A stretch of 64,000 bases of DNA from Syntrophotalea acetylenica (GTDB taxonomy: Bacteria > Desulfobacterota > Desulfuromonadia > Desulfuromonadales > Syntrophotaleaceae). The stretch lies in assembly GCF_001888165.1 (NCBI RefSeq), contig NZ_CP015455.1:1110001-1174000 (forward strand), read 5' to 3'. The position numbers were made by a program, and so were the translations under genes. The notes under the pieces were generated by a model. That model was given only the letters and a program-made list of their open reading frames with translations. It did not search any database and was not told the origin of the DNA. Below, in pieces: positions 26,464 through 35,002 of this stretch. Position 1 is the stretch's first letter, and every line of letters starts with the position of its first letter.

Positions 26464-27417
26464 ATGCAATGGTCTATTGTCATACCTACCTATAATTACG
26501 GTCGGTTCATCGAAAGATGCCTGGCTTCCATTGTGGATCAGCCGGGAGACGATTACGAGATTGTGGTTGTGGATGACGGATCCACGGACGACACCCGGGC
26601 CGTGGTCGAGGCATTCGTACGCTATCGGCAGTTGCCCACCGGGCGACTGCGCTACCTCTGCCAGCACAACCAGGGGCCGGCCGCGGCCCGCAATCATGGT
26701 ATCGCCGACAGCCGTGGGGATTTTGTCTGGTTTCTCGATTCCGACGACAGGCTGGCGGCCGGGGCTTTAGAGCAGATGCGGCAGACGGTGCGGCAACATC
26801 CGCGGGGAGAGCTGTTTTTCGGCGGCTACCGTTCAATGGCCGAGGATGGCCGCGGTTCGGATAAGCTGCCCGGCAAGGTGGCTGTCTGCCGGACAGAAAA
26901 TTTCAGGCGGTTTCTGCGCAAGGAACTCAGGAGCCTTACCACCGGCGCGGTGGTGGTGCGCAAATCTTCGCTGGGGGATATAAGGTTTCCGGAGGGCATT
27001 CATATCAACGAGGATGTGGCCTTTTTCGGCCACCTCGTTGCAAGCTGCAAGGTGGTACCCGTGGCGCGGATCCTGGTCGAAAAAATCCGTCATCCCGCCA
27101 GCCTGCGCGGCAACCTCGGGCGCATCGAGGAAACCGGCTTGCGCAGCGTCGATGCCCTGTTTGATGCGGCGCGTTTGACATCCGCCCAGATGAAGTTGCG
27201 CAGCCGGTATCGGGCCGATCGCTGCCTGCGGTTGTTTCGCGCCCATTATCTGCATGGCAATTACGCCCTGGCCCGATCTTATTATGGACAGATGCTGAAA
27301 ACTGCGCCGTGCTATCTGTTCAAAGCGGGATACCTTCTCAGGTTTTTACGTTGTTTCGGGAAATCAGAAGGGGGGGCGTCCGATCCGCCGGACGCTGCCG
27401 AAACCCATGATGTCTGA
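26464..27417 (+). CDS. Glycosyltransferase family 2
   Basis: The 317-residue protein begins MQWSIVIPTYNYGRFIERC and contains IVVVDDGSTDDTR and FVWFLDSDDRLAAG (DSD metal site around residue 95), followed by EGIHINEDVAFFGHLV in the acceptor-binding half. The ATG at 26464 fits the homology; an in-frame TTG at 26446 would add six residues. Its last bases overlap the next kinase-like gene, so the two are likely translated together. A role in core or O-chain assembly is inferred from neighbours. Confidence 0.85.
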   Translation: MQWSIVIPTYNYGRFIERCLASIVDQPGDDYEIVVVDDGSTDDTRAVVEAFVRYRQLPTGRLRYLCQHNQGPAAARNHGIADSRGDFVWFLDSDDRLAAGALEQMRQTVRQHPRGELFFGGYRSMAEDGRGSDKLPGKVAVCRTENFRRFLRKELRSLTTGAVVVRKSSLGDIRFPEGIHINEDVAFFGHLVASCKVVPVARILVEKIRHPASLRGNLGRIEETGLRSVDALFDAARLTSAQMKLRSRYRADRCLRLFRAHYLHGNYALARSYYGQMLKTAPCYLFKAGYLLRFLRCFGKSEGGASDPPDAAETHDV

Positions 27418-28141
27418 GCGGCACGGGACGTATCGTTGCTATTTTCCCGATGCCCCCAGCCAGAAGGATTTAAGGGCAGCGCTGTTGCCGGATCCCGACC
27501 GTCTGCTTGAGAGGGGAGAGTGCATTTCTTCGGGACGCGAGGGCAATCCCCGCCACCTTGCCAAAGTGGCGATAAATGGCCGGGCCTATTTGCTCAAACG
27601 TTACGATTGCCAGGGGGCTTTTTACCGGATCAAGAATGTTTTCCGAGCTTCCCGGGCTCTGCGTTCGCTGCGGGCAGGCCAATGGCTGCATTCGGTCGGC
27701 GTGTCGACACCGGAACCGCTGGCCTGCCTGGAGGAAAGGCAAGCCGGTCTGCTTGGTCGCAGTTACCTGCTGTGCCCCTTTCTGGAGGGCGTTCGCCCGC
27801 TGCTGGCCGTATGGCCCGAACTCGATGCCGAGGGACGTTGGCTTTATCTGCGACGCCTGGGCGGGATCATGGGACGCTTGCACCGGGCGCATATCGTGCA
27901 CGGCGACAGCAACTGGCGAAATATCCTTGTCGGTGAAAACCGTCCGGGAGAACTCCGCTTCTGGCTGGTGGACCTGGATTGCACCCGGCGCTACCCGCGC
28001 CTTGCGCCGGCCCGGGCGGAACGGGATATCGGCCATTTTCTTCGCGACCTTTCACGCAGCGGGGCAGGCGCGGAATGCATGCAACTGTTTCGCCACCATT
28101 GGCGGGTTGCATTGACCAACAACCAAGGAGACATTCGGTAA
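27407..28141 (+). CDS. LPS-kinase-like protein (WaaP/InaA superfamily)
   Basis: The 244-residue protein shows RAYLLKRYDCQGAFYRIKN (lysine-bearing strand, around residues 57-75), RSYLLCPFLEGVRPL (hinge), HRAHIVHGDSNWRNILV with the catalytic HGD (around residue 165) and LVDLDCTRRYPR (VDLD metal-binding motif). The motifs match the C-terminal kinase domains of the 33797 and 34984 genes better than WaaP, so these three form a subfamily. Start ATG 27407 (or 27410) overlaps the preceding glycosyltransferase, and the stop overlaps the gmhA ATG (TAATG). The target is probably a core heptose or hexose; this is inference. Confidence 0.78.
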   Translation: MMSERHGTYRCYFPDAPSQKDLRAALLPDPDRLLERGECISSGREGNPRHLAKVAINGRAYLLKRYDCQGAFYRIKNVFRASRALRSLRAGQWLHSVGVSTPEPLACLEERQAGLLGRSYLLCPFLEGVRPLLAVWPELDAEGRWLYLRRLGGIMGRLHRAHIVHGDSNWRNILVGENRPGELRFWLVDLDCTRRYPRLAPARAERDIGHFLRDLSRSGAGAECMQLFRHHWRVALTNNQGDIR

Positions 28142-28749
28142 TGATAACCGCGATGCAGGAGTACTTTCAACAATTGCGGGATGTGATCGATCGGGTCGGA
28201 CGCGATAAATCCGAGGAAATCTGGCTAAGCATCGAGGCGCTGTGCGAAGCCCTGCGCGATGGCGGCAAGATCCTGATCATGGGCAACGGCGGGTCGGCGG
28301 CGGATGCCCAGCATTTTGCGGCGGAACTGGTGGGGCGGTTTCTGATGGAACGCAAGGCTTTGCCTTGCATCGCCCTGACCACGGACACTTCCATTCTGAC
28401 CGCGGTGGGCAATGATTACGGTTTCGACGAGATTTTCAAGCGGCAGGTCGAGGCCCTCGCGGAGCCCCGGGATGTTGTGATCGGCATCAGCACCAGCGGC
28501 CGATCCAACAATGTTTTTCATGCCCTGACCGCCGCCAACCGGATCGGGTGCAAAACCATCGGCCTTCTGGGGCGCGACGGCGGCAGTATCGCCTCCATCG
28601 TGGATCTCAACCTGACCATTGAGGAACACCACACGCCCTATATCCAGACAGCCCATGGCGCTGTGCTGCACCTGATTTGCGATCTGCTGGAAAAGGCCTT
28701 GTTCGCTCCTTTCGATCCCTCCTGCCCCGCATCGCCGGGCAAGGGATGA
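28141..28749 (+). CDS. gmhA: Phosphoheptose isomerase
   Basis: GmhA converts sedoheptulose 7-phosphate to D-glycero-D-manno-heptose 7-phosphate, the first step of ADP-heptose synthesis. The 202-residue SIS-domain protein has KILIMGNGGSAADAQHFAAELVGRF split over residues about 42-66, the TTDTSILTAVGNDYGF segment, ISTSGRSNNV, and EEHHTPYIQTAHG with the catalytic His/Gln region. The start ATG has AAGGAG upstream and overlaps the previous stop. Later steps are encoded by hldE and gmhB at 36.8-38.9 kb. Confidence 0.95.
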   Translation: MITAMQEYFQQLRDVIDRVGRDKSEEIWLSIEALCEALRDGGKILIMGNGGSAADAQHFAAELVGRFLMERKALPCIALTTDTSILTAVGNDYGFDEIFKRQVEALAEPRDVVIGISTSGRSNNVFHALTAANRIGCKTIGLLGRDGGSIASIVDLNLTIEEHHTPYIQTAHGAVLHLICDLLEKALFAPFDPSCPASPGKG

Positions 28750-28756
28750 TGGCAAC

Positions 28757-29893
28757 ATGAACATTGCGGTAGTGCGCAAGGAATGCAGTTTGAGAAAAGG
28801 CGGAGCGGAGCGCTACTGCGCCAACCTGTGCCGCTGTCTGGCTGAAATGGGGCACCGGGTGTGGGTGCTGGCGCATGAATGCGATCGTGATATCCATCCC
28901 GACCTGATCCATGTGCCGATTCCGGTGAGCAACCGGACCTCGGCTGCCCGCAATCTGTCTTTTCATCACAACAGCCAGCGGGCCCTGGAGCGGCTGAAGG
29001 TCGATCGTGTCTACGCTTTGAGCCGCACCTATCCCGCCGATGCCTTCCGGGTCAGCGATCCTTTGCACAACAGCTGGCTGGATGTGCGCTACACGGGACG
29101 GTTTCGCAACCGACTGGAAAGGCTCAATCCCCGCCACCGTACCATATTGGCGCTGGAAAACGCCATCCGAGATGCCCGGCAGACCGGCGTGATCATCACC
29201 AATTCGCAATGGGTGCGCAATGAATTGCTGGCCTGCGGCGATTATCCGGCCGAGCGTATTCAGGTCGTGTACAACGGTGTCGATACCAGCCTGTTCCGCC
29301 CGCTGCCGTCGCACGGATCGTTCGATGCGCCGCTGAAGCTGCTGTTCGTCTCCCACGACTTTACCCGCAAGGGACTTGGGTTTGTGATCGAGGCTCTCGC
29401 CGAGCTGAAAACACTGGGAATTAGCTGCCACCTGAGCGTGGTGGGTAAGGACGATCCGCGTCCCTTTCGAAAAAAGGCCGAAAGACTTGGCGTGTCGCGT
29501 GATGTGGAGTTTTGCGGGGCGCTCAGTGATCCCCGGGCCTGCTACACCGATGCCGATCTGCTGGTGCTGCCTACCCTGAGCGACCCTTTTGCGAATGTCT
29601 GCCTGGAAGCGCTGGCCTGCGGGCTGCCGGTCATGACAACCACCAACAACGGCGCCTCGGAAATTCTCACCGAGGGAGAAACCGGCTATATCCTGGATTC
29701 GCTCCGTCCGCTGATGCCCCAGATCGTGGCCGGCATCGCCCGGTTCGGCCGTCTGGCACCGGAACGGCGCCTCGACATGGCAAGCCGGGCCAGGTTGTGC
29801 GCCGAGCGGTTTACCATTGAACTCAATGCCTGCCGGACGTTGGAGGTTCTTGCCGCCATGACGCCAATCGAGAGACCGTGGCATCGCCGGTGA
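28757..29893 (+). CDS. Glycosyltransferase family 4
   Basis: The 378-residue GT-B protein starts MNIAVVRKECSLRKGGAERYC, with the GGAE acceptor-side loop typical of GT4. The C-terminal half has VVYNGVDTSLFRPL, LLFVSHDFTRKGLGFVIEAL and the donor-binding LPTLSDPFANVCLEALACGLPV with the E-x7-E type motif (around residues 280-300). Seven bases separate it from gmhA. It resembles inner-core WaaG-like transferases but lacks WaaG's FNKMPGLDVYF, so it is a distinct enzyme. The added sugar is unknown. Confidence 0.85.
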   Translation: MNIAVVRKECSLRKGGAERYCANLCRCLAEMGHRVWVLAHECDRDIHPDLIHVPIPVSNRTSAARNLSFHHNSQRALERLKVDRVYALSRTYPADAFRVSDPLHNSWLDVRYTGRFRNRLERLNPRHRTILALENAIRDARQTGVIITNSQWVRNELLACGDYPAERIQVVYNGVDTSLFRPLPSHGSFDAPLKLLFVSHDFTRKGLGFVIEALAELKTLGISCHLSVVGKDDPRPFRKKAERLGVSRDVEFCGALSDPRACYTDADLLVLPTLSDPFANVCLEALACGLPVMTTTNNGASEILTEGETGYILDSLRPLMPQIVAGIARFGRLAPERRLDMASRARLCAERFTIELNACRTLEVLAAMTPIERPWHRR

Positions 29894-30068
29894 AACACAG
29901 GTTGCCTGACGGAAGGGGCAGGAGCCAAGAAACACTATGCGCCAATGGATTTTTCCGGGGTCAAGCGGTACTCTGTGGCCACCCGGGACATTTAAAAAAA
30001 CGCGCCGGATCACTGAAGGAGTCGCGCACCGAAATTCAATTTCCGCGTAAGGCTGCAAGGCATAGCAT

Positions 30069-30926
30069 GTGGGGGATGACGTGAGAAGCATTAACAGGTT
30101 AAAAAGAGAACTGTCGTGGTATATAAAGGCGCAACTTGCCAAAAACTCCTCGGGAAGAGGTCTTTTTATTTTAGGCACCGGCCGGTCGGGGACCCATTTT
30201 CTAACCCAATGCCTGATCAGCCATCCGGAATTTACCGACCTTATGGGCGGCAAGGAAAACCCCTATGTTTTCAGAGATGTTGTTGACCTGGCATTGAACA
30301 ATTGCAGGGATGCGGAGAAGATACAGCGTGTTCTGAAAAAGTATAAGCAACTCATGAAGGTTGCCTCGCCGAAGATCTTTGTTGACCAAAGCCATCCCAA
30401 CCTGTGGTTGGCCGACAAGATCGCAGAAAACATTCCCGGGTCAATGTTTGTCGGGATCATAAGAGATCCTTTTTCCGTGGCCTATTCCACCACGCAGCAT
30501 GCGGGGGTGAGCGGATGGTTTGACAAGTGGGAGTCTTTTCCTCTGCCCAATCCGTTTCTGGGGATAGGTGTCGCGGACAGGGAACGTTATGTAACAATGA
30601 GCATTGCAGAAAAAAGTGCCCTGCGCTGGATTTCTCATGTAAAACGTCTCGGCGAATTGAAGCCGATTCTGGGAGATCGACTTGTAATCGTTAATTATGA
30701 AGATTTATGTAATGCCGGGGAAGACCAAATGCGAAGAATCTCAGAATTTTTAAATGTTAAAAACAAGTTTGTTATGCCTTTTGTGACCAAGGAATCTTTA
30801 TACAAGAAAAATAAACTTTCAAATGAAGATATTGAACTTATGAAATCGACAATAATTAATTATCAGAATAATAATAATATAGAAAAAGATATGTATAAAT
30901 CTGTTTGTGGATACTTGGATATTTAA
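30069..30926 (+). CDS. Sulfotransferase family protein
   Basis: The 285-residue protein has LFILGTGRSGTHFLTQCLI near the N-terminus (residues about 32-50), the 5'-phosphosulfate-binding loop of PAPS-dependent sulfotransferases, and FVGIIRDPFSVAYSTTQHAG (around 132-150), the 3'-phosphate-binding motif R-D-P-x-x-x-x-x-S. Start is GTG 30069 or GTG 30081; the latter has GGGGG at good spacing. The 3' third is very AT-rich (an AATAATAATAAT tract encodes four asparagines), unlike its neighbours, suggesting recent acquisition. It may sulfate a core sugar or an exported glycolipid. No PAPS-making genes are in this window. Confidence 0.8.
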   Translation: MGDDVRSINRLKRELSWYIKAQLAKNSSGRGLFILGTGRSGTHFLTQCLISHPEFTDLMGGKENPYVFRDVVDLALNNCRDAEKIQRVLKKYKQLMKVASPKIFVDQSHPNLWLADKIAENIPGSMFVGIIRDPFSVAYSTTQHAGVSGWFDKWESFPLPNPFLGIGVADRERYVTMSIAEKSALRWISHVKRLGELKPILGDRLVIVNYEDLCNAGEDQMRRISEFLNVKNKFVMPFVTKESLYKKNKLSNEDIELMKSTIINYQNNNNIEKDMYKSVCGYLDI

Positions 30927-31016
30927 GTTTATATTTTTATATTACGAAAAGTGTTTATGTTCTGCGACAGCAGATAGAAGCAGAATGCAGAAGGATTGCG
31001 GGCAGGAGTTGCGCGG

Positions 31017-32150
31017 GTGAAATTGGGTTTTTGTCTGTTCCGGTATTTTCCTTACGGAGGATTGCAGCGTGATTTTCTCAAGGTCGCCATGGAATGCCGG
31101 CGTCGAGGACACCGCATCCTCGCGTATGTCATGGATTGGCAGGGAGAGGTTCCGGAAGGTCTCGAGCTTGAGGTGGTTTGCGCGCGGGGGATAACAAATG
31201 CCGCCCGCTGCCGGGACTTTGCCGCTCAGGTCGCCCGTAAGCTTGGAAAAGAAGACTTTGCCTGTGTTACCGGTTTCAACAAAATGCCTGGGCTCGACGT
31301 CTATTTTGCGGCAGACCCCTGTTTTGCGGCCCGCCTGCATGAGGACAAACCTTTTTTGTGCCGCTTCAGCCGGCGTAACCGGATCTATCGCGAGCTTGAA
31401 CGTTCCGTGTTTTCTCCGCAGGCCAATGTGCGCATCCTCATGCTGACCAGGCTTGAACAGGAACGCTATGTCAAGTATTATCGGACACCCGCCGAGCGCT
31501 TCACGCTGTTGCCTCCGGGAATTTCCCGCGATCGAATCATCTCTGCCGGCGCTTCTGAACGAGGACTCCGGATGCGCCAGGAGTTCGGGATCGGCGCTGA
31601 CGAAAAACTGGTGCTGATGGTCGGCTCCGGCTTTCGCACCAAGGGGCTGGACCGGAGTTTGCGGGCCCTGGCATCCTTGCCGGAAAAGGTTCGGAGCCAG
31701 GTGCGCCTGGTGGTGATTGGCGCGGGTGACACCAGGCCCTTCCTGAAACTCGCCGAAAGGTTGGGGGTGGGCGATCGGGTGCGTCTGCTCGGGCCCCGTG
31801 ATGATGTCCCCGATTTTCTGCTTGCGGCGGATATGCTGTTGCATCCGTCCTACACCGAAGCGGCAGGCATGGTTTTGCTGGAGGCCATGGCTGCCGGGTT
31901 GCCGGTGCTGGCTACGGATATTTGCGGTTATGCGTTTCATATCCAGCAGGCCAGCGCCGGGCTGCTGATTCCATCTCCCTTCCGGCAGGAAAGAATGAAC
32001 CAGTTGTTTGCCCACATGTTGTTTTCCGATCAGCTGTCTCAGTGGCGTCGCAATGGCCTGGATTACGTCGCCCGAAACGATATCTCCAGCCTGCCGGAAC
32101 GTGCCGCTGATGTTATCGAAGAGGTCGCACGACGAAGGGGCCACCTATGA
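31017..32150 (+). CDS. waaG: LPS core glucosyltransferase I
   Basis: WaaG (GT4) adds the first outer-core glucose to heptose II. The 377-residue protein is a close match to E. coli WaaG as I recall it: FCLFRYFPYGGLQRDF at the start, FNKMPGLDVYFAADPC around residues 95-110, MLTRLEQERYVKYY, ERFTLLPPGI, and LLHPSYTEAAGMVLLEAMAAG with the donor-binding Glu pair. The GTG at 31017 is preceded by AGGAG at 8 bases and lies right before the homology; a longer reading from 30996 is not supported. It overlaps waaP by four bases. Confidence 0.93.
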   Translation: MKLGFCLFRYFPYGGLQRDFLKVAMECRRRGHRILAYVMDWQGEVPEGLELEVVCARGITNAARCRDFAAQVARKLGKEDFACVTGFNKMPGLDVYFAADPCFAARLHEDKPFLCRFSRRNRIYRELERSVFSPQANVRILMLTRLEQERYVKYYRTPAERFTLLPPGISRDRIISAGASERGLRMRQEFGIGADEKLVLMVGSGFRTKGLDRSLRALASLPEKVRSQVRLVVIGAGDTRPFLKLAERLGVGDRVRLLGPRDDVPDFLLAADMLLHPSYTEAAGMVLLEAMAAGLPVLATDICGYAFHIQQASAGLLIPSPFRQERMNQLFAHMLFSDQLSQWRRNGLDYVARNDISSLPERAADVIEEVARRRGHL

Positions 32151-32968
32151 TGGAATTGTATGGCCCCTGTCGGGAGGCCTTTTCCGGTCCGGACGGCTTT
32201 GACCGGGTTCTGGCATTGCAGGGACAGGTCTATCGCGAAATGGACGGTCGTCGAACCTTGCGTTTCACCCTTGACGGGCGCGGCTTTTTCGCCAAGCTGC
32301 ACTTCGGGATCGGCTGGAAGGAGATTTTCAAGAACCTGCTGCAGGGCAAACGCCCGGTTCTGGGCGCGGACAACGAACGCGAGGCGATCCGTCGCCTGGA
32401 ACAACTCGGTGTCGCGACCATGAAGGTTGCGGGGTTCGGGTACCGTGGGCGCAACCCTGCCAGGCGGCAGTCCTTTCTGATCACCGAGGAGCTGGACAAC
32501 ACCATCAGCCTCGAAGATGTCTGCTTGCCTTGGAAACGAAAGCCGCCGTCAGTTGCGTTCAAGCGGGCGCTGCTGGCGAAGGTTGCCACCATCACCCGCA
32601 CCCTGCACGATCACGGCATCAACCATCGGGATTTGTATATCTGTCATTTTCTGTTGGATAAATCCTCGGTTCGCCCCGATCCGGACTGGCCGCGGCTTTA
32701 CCTCATCGATCTGCATCGGGTGCAGATCCGTGACAAAATCCCCCGCCGATGGGCGGTAAAAGACGTGGCCGGCCTGTATTTCTCCAGCCTTGATATCGGT
32801 CTGACGCAGCGTGACCTTTTTCGGTTCATGAAAATATACCGCGGAAGTTCGTTGCGTGAGGTCCTGCGGACCGAGTCGCGCTTCTGGGAGGATGTTGTCC
32901 GCCGCGCGATCAGACTTTACGTGAAAACCTTTGGCCACAGGCCTTCGAATTCCGGCGAAAACGCATGA
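32147..32968 (+). CDS. waaP: LPS heptose I kinase
   Basis: WaaP phosphorylates heptose I of the inner core, important for outer-membrane barrier function. The 273-residue protein matches E. coli WaaP along its length: MMELYGPCREAFSG at the start, LQGQVYREMDGRRTLRF, KNLLQGKRPVLGADNE, the catalytic INHRDLYICHFLL (HRD, around residue 161) and LIDLHRVQIRDKIPRRW, ending with GLYFSSLDIGLTQRDLFRFMK. The ATG overlaps the waaG stop (ATGA), giving the usual waaG-waaP pair. Start 32147 or 32150 are equally possible. Confidence 0.93.
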   Translation: MMELYGPCREAFSGPDGFDRVLALQGQVYREMDGRRTLRFTLDGRGFFAKLHFGIGWKEIFKNLLQGKRPVLGADNEREAIRRLEQLGVATMKVAGFGYRGRNPARRQSFLITEELDNTISLEDVCLPWKRKPPSVAFKRALLAKVATITRTLHDHGINHRDLYICHFLLDKSSVRPDPDWPRLYLIDLHRVQIRDKIPRRWAVKDVAGLYFSSLDIGLTQRDLFRFMKIYRGSSLREVLRTESRFWEDVVRRAIRLYVKTFGHRPSNSGENA

Positions 32969-33008
32969 TGCCCTCGCATCAAACCGGCTTCTCTGCCGTT
33001 ATGGGAAT

Positions 33009-33800
33009 ATGGATATTTTAAAGCTTTACTGGTCGACGAGCCTGCAGAACGGCCACCGGAATTTCGGCGATTGGCTTTCGCCGCGGCTCTGCGAGGCCCT
33101 GTCCGGCATGAAGGTCGTGCATGCAAGGCCCAATCGATGCGACCTCATGGCGCTTGGCAGTATCCTCGGCAAGGCCAAAAATCATTTCTGGAACCGCCGC
33201 ATCGACATCTGGGGATCGGGTCTTATTGCCCGTTGCAAGCCATTCAAAAGCCCTCACCGCATTCATGCCGTCAGGGGTTGGCATACTGCCCGTGCGATTT
33301 CCAATCAACAGATTGCCGTGGTGGGCGACCCCGGTTTGCTGTGTGACATCCTGGTGCCGGGGAACATTGCGGTCCGAAAAGATTACAGCGTCGGCCTGAT
33401 TCCCCACTACGTCGACCGGGAAAATACACTGATCAGAAGCATCGTTGAGCAAATCCCGCGGGCCAGATGTATCGATATCTTTTCCGAAACCCTGGATTTC
33501 ATCCGTCAGGTGGCCGCCTGCGAATATGTGCTGTCCTCCAGCATGCACGGTCTTATAACAGCCGACGCACTCGGCGTGCCCAATGCCTGGATTCGCCTGT
33601 CCGACAAGGTCTGGGGCGAGGACTTCAAATTTCATGATTATTTTAGTGTTTTCGGGCTGGAAAACGTACAGCCGTTTCCCCTTGAACGGCACACCTCGCT
33701 GCGGGATATCGAACAGGGTCTGGCCGGTTACGGCCGGCCCGGGTTGCAAGATATCAAAACGCGACTCTATCAAGCTTTCCCTTACAAGAAATCATCGTGA
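33009..33800 (+). CDS. Polysaccharide pyruvyl transferase family protein
   Basis: The 263-residue protein has the N-terminal NFGDWLSPRLCEAL block (around residues 14-27), IWGSGLI, the central VVGDPGLLCDIL, LIPHYVDREN, and the hallmark VLSSSMHGLITADALGVPNAW (S-S-x-x-H-G, around residues 178-197) of PS_pyruv_trans enzymes. These add ketal-linked pyruvate to sugars from phosphoenolpyruvate, or in some cases act as glycosyltransferases. ATG 33009 is taken because homology begins there; the ribosome-binding site is weak. Its TGA overlaps the GTG of the next gene. The acceptor is unknown. Confidence 0.8.
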   Translation: MDILKLYWSTSLQNGHRNFGDWLSPRLCEALSGMKVVHARPNRCDLMALGSILGKAKNHFWNRRIDIWGSGLIARCKPFKSPHRIHAVRGWHTARAISNQQIAVVGDPGLLCDILVPGNIAVRKDYSVGLIPHYVDRENTLIRSIVEQIPRARCIDIFSETLDFIRQVAACEYVLSSSMHGLITADALGVPNAWIRLSDKVWGEDFKFHDYFSVFGLENVQPFPLERHTSLRDIEQGLAGYGRPGLQDIKTRLYQAFPYKKSS

Positions 33801-35002
33801 AACCCGATAACAGCATAAGGTCGTTGACGGATGGCGGGGGCACTTGGCAGATGCCGCAAGATGGACAGCCCCTGGCCGATTTTATGCCTCGCTTTTATGC
33901 CCGACTGTCCCCCGGGGAAAAGCGAAGAATGGCTGTGAAACTGGGCCAGGCAGTTCGCCGATGGCACGATGCCGGGACGCAGGTGTGTAAAGCAGACGAT
34001 ATTGTGGTGACGCATCGGATGCCCGCAAACACAGATTTTTTGCCAAGAGGCCGCCATTTGCCGGGCAGCCATCGGCCGTTGTCCAAGCGCCGCCGGATTA
34101 AGGCCCTCGGCGGTCTGCTGTCGGATTGCTGGGATTTCACCAGCCGCTCCGAGCGGCAGCGTTTTTTACGGGCTTATGTTCGATCCGGCCCGGAGATCGG
34201 CCAGTTGCACCGGGGACTTATAGAAAAATGTGCCTATGAAAAAAGCTACGCTGCCTGGCATCGGCAGGGGAGGTATTGTTTCGGTAACAATGCAGCGTTT
34301 TGTGCCGGGCACCGCGATGGATTTCGCTATCACGGCGACAAGCAGCGGGCCGGCACTGCCCTGCGGGAACTGCTGCCCGATCCGGACAAAATTCTTGAAC
34401 AGGGGCAGATATTCAAGCCGGGCAGCCGTACTCATGCAGGCAGAATCTATTTAAGCTGCGGCGAAGGTTTTTTGAAAAGGTTCAATGACCGGGGCTGGTG
34501 GTACAGGGTGAGGCACCTTTTCCGTCGGTCCCGTGCCGTGCATAACTGGAAGGTTATGTGGGCGTTTCGCTACCGGCGGATTCCCGTCGCCGATCCGGTG
34601 CTGTGCCTGGAAGAACGCTTTTTCCGGATATTGAAGAGGTCCTATGTATTGACCGATTTTGCGGAAGGCGGGCAGCGGCTGAAGATCGTCTGGCAGGGCC
34701 TTTCCGACGCGCAGCGGTGTTGCCTTCTTATTGTCCTGGCTCAACTGCTGGGACGCATGCACCGCTTTGGTTGTCTTCACGGCGACCTTAAATGGGACAA
34801 TATTCTGGTTTGCGCAACCGGAAAAGGTTGGCGGATTACCCTGGTCGATCTCGACGGCAGCCGTGTTCTGCGAAGACCGGCGGCGAACAGGGCCATCCGG
34901 GATGTCGGGCGGTTTCTCCGGGATCTGGAGCAGGTAGACACGACCGGACAGTGGGGTCGCATGTTTCGCCGCAGTTGGAAAAAATGGATAACAAATATCT
35001 GA
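33797..35002 (+). CDS. Tandem LPS-kinase-like protein, N-terminal domain truncated
   Basis: The 401-residue protein has two parts. Residues about 205-401 form a kinase-like domain: FLKRFNDRGWWYRVRHLF, RSYVLTDFAEGGQRL, FGCLHGDLKWDNILV (HGD catalytic loop) and LVDLDGSRVLRRP. Residues 1-200 resemble the latter part of a second such domain (KRRMAVKLGQAVRRWHDAG, GRYCFGNNAAF) but lack an N-lobe and the HGD loop. The same two-part plan is seen in the next gene, so the pair looks like a duplication. The GTG start overlaps the previous stop; the 3' end overlaps the next gene by 19 bases. A core-sugar kinase role is inferred. Confidence 0.72.
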   Translation: MKPDNSIRSLTDGGGTWQMPQDGQPLADFMPRFYARLSPGEKRRMAVKLGQAVRRWHDAGTQVCKADDIVVTHRMPANTDFLPRGRHLPGSHRPLSKRRRIKALGGLLSDCWDFTSRSERQRFLRAYVRSGPEIGQLHRGLIEKCAYEKSYAAWHRQGRYCFGNNAAFCAGHRDGFRYHGDKQRAGTALRELLPDPDKILEQGQIFKPGSRTHAGRIYLSCGEGFLKRFNDRGWWYRVRHLFRRSRAVHNWKVMWAFRYRRIPVADPVLCLEERFFRILKRSYVLTDFAEGGQRLKIVWQGLSDAQRCCLLIVLAQLLGRMHRFGCLHGDLKWDNILVCATGKGWRITLVDLDGSRVLRRPAANRAIRDVGRFLRDLEQVDTTGQWGRMFRRSWKKWITNI

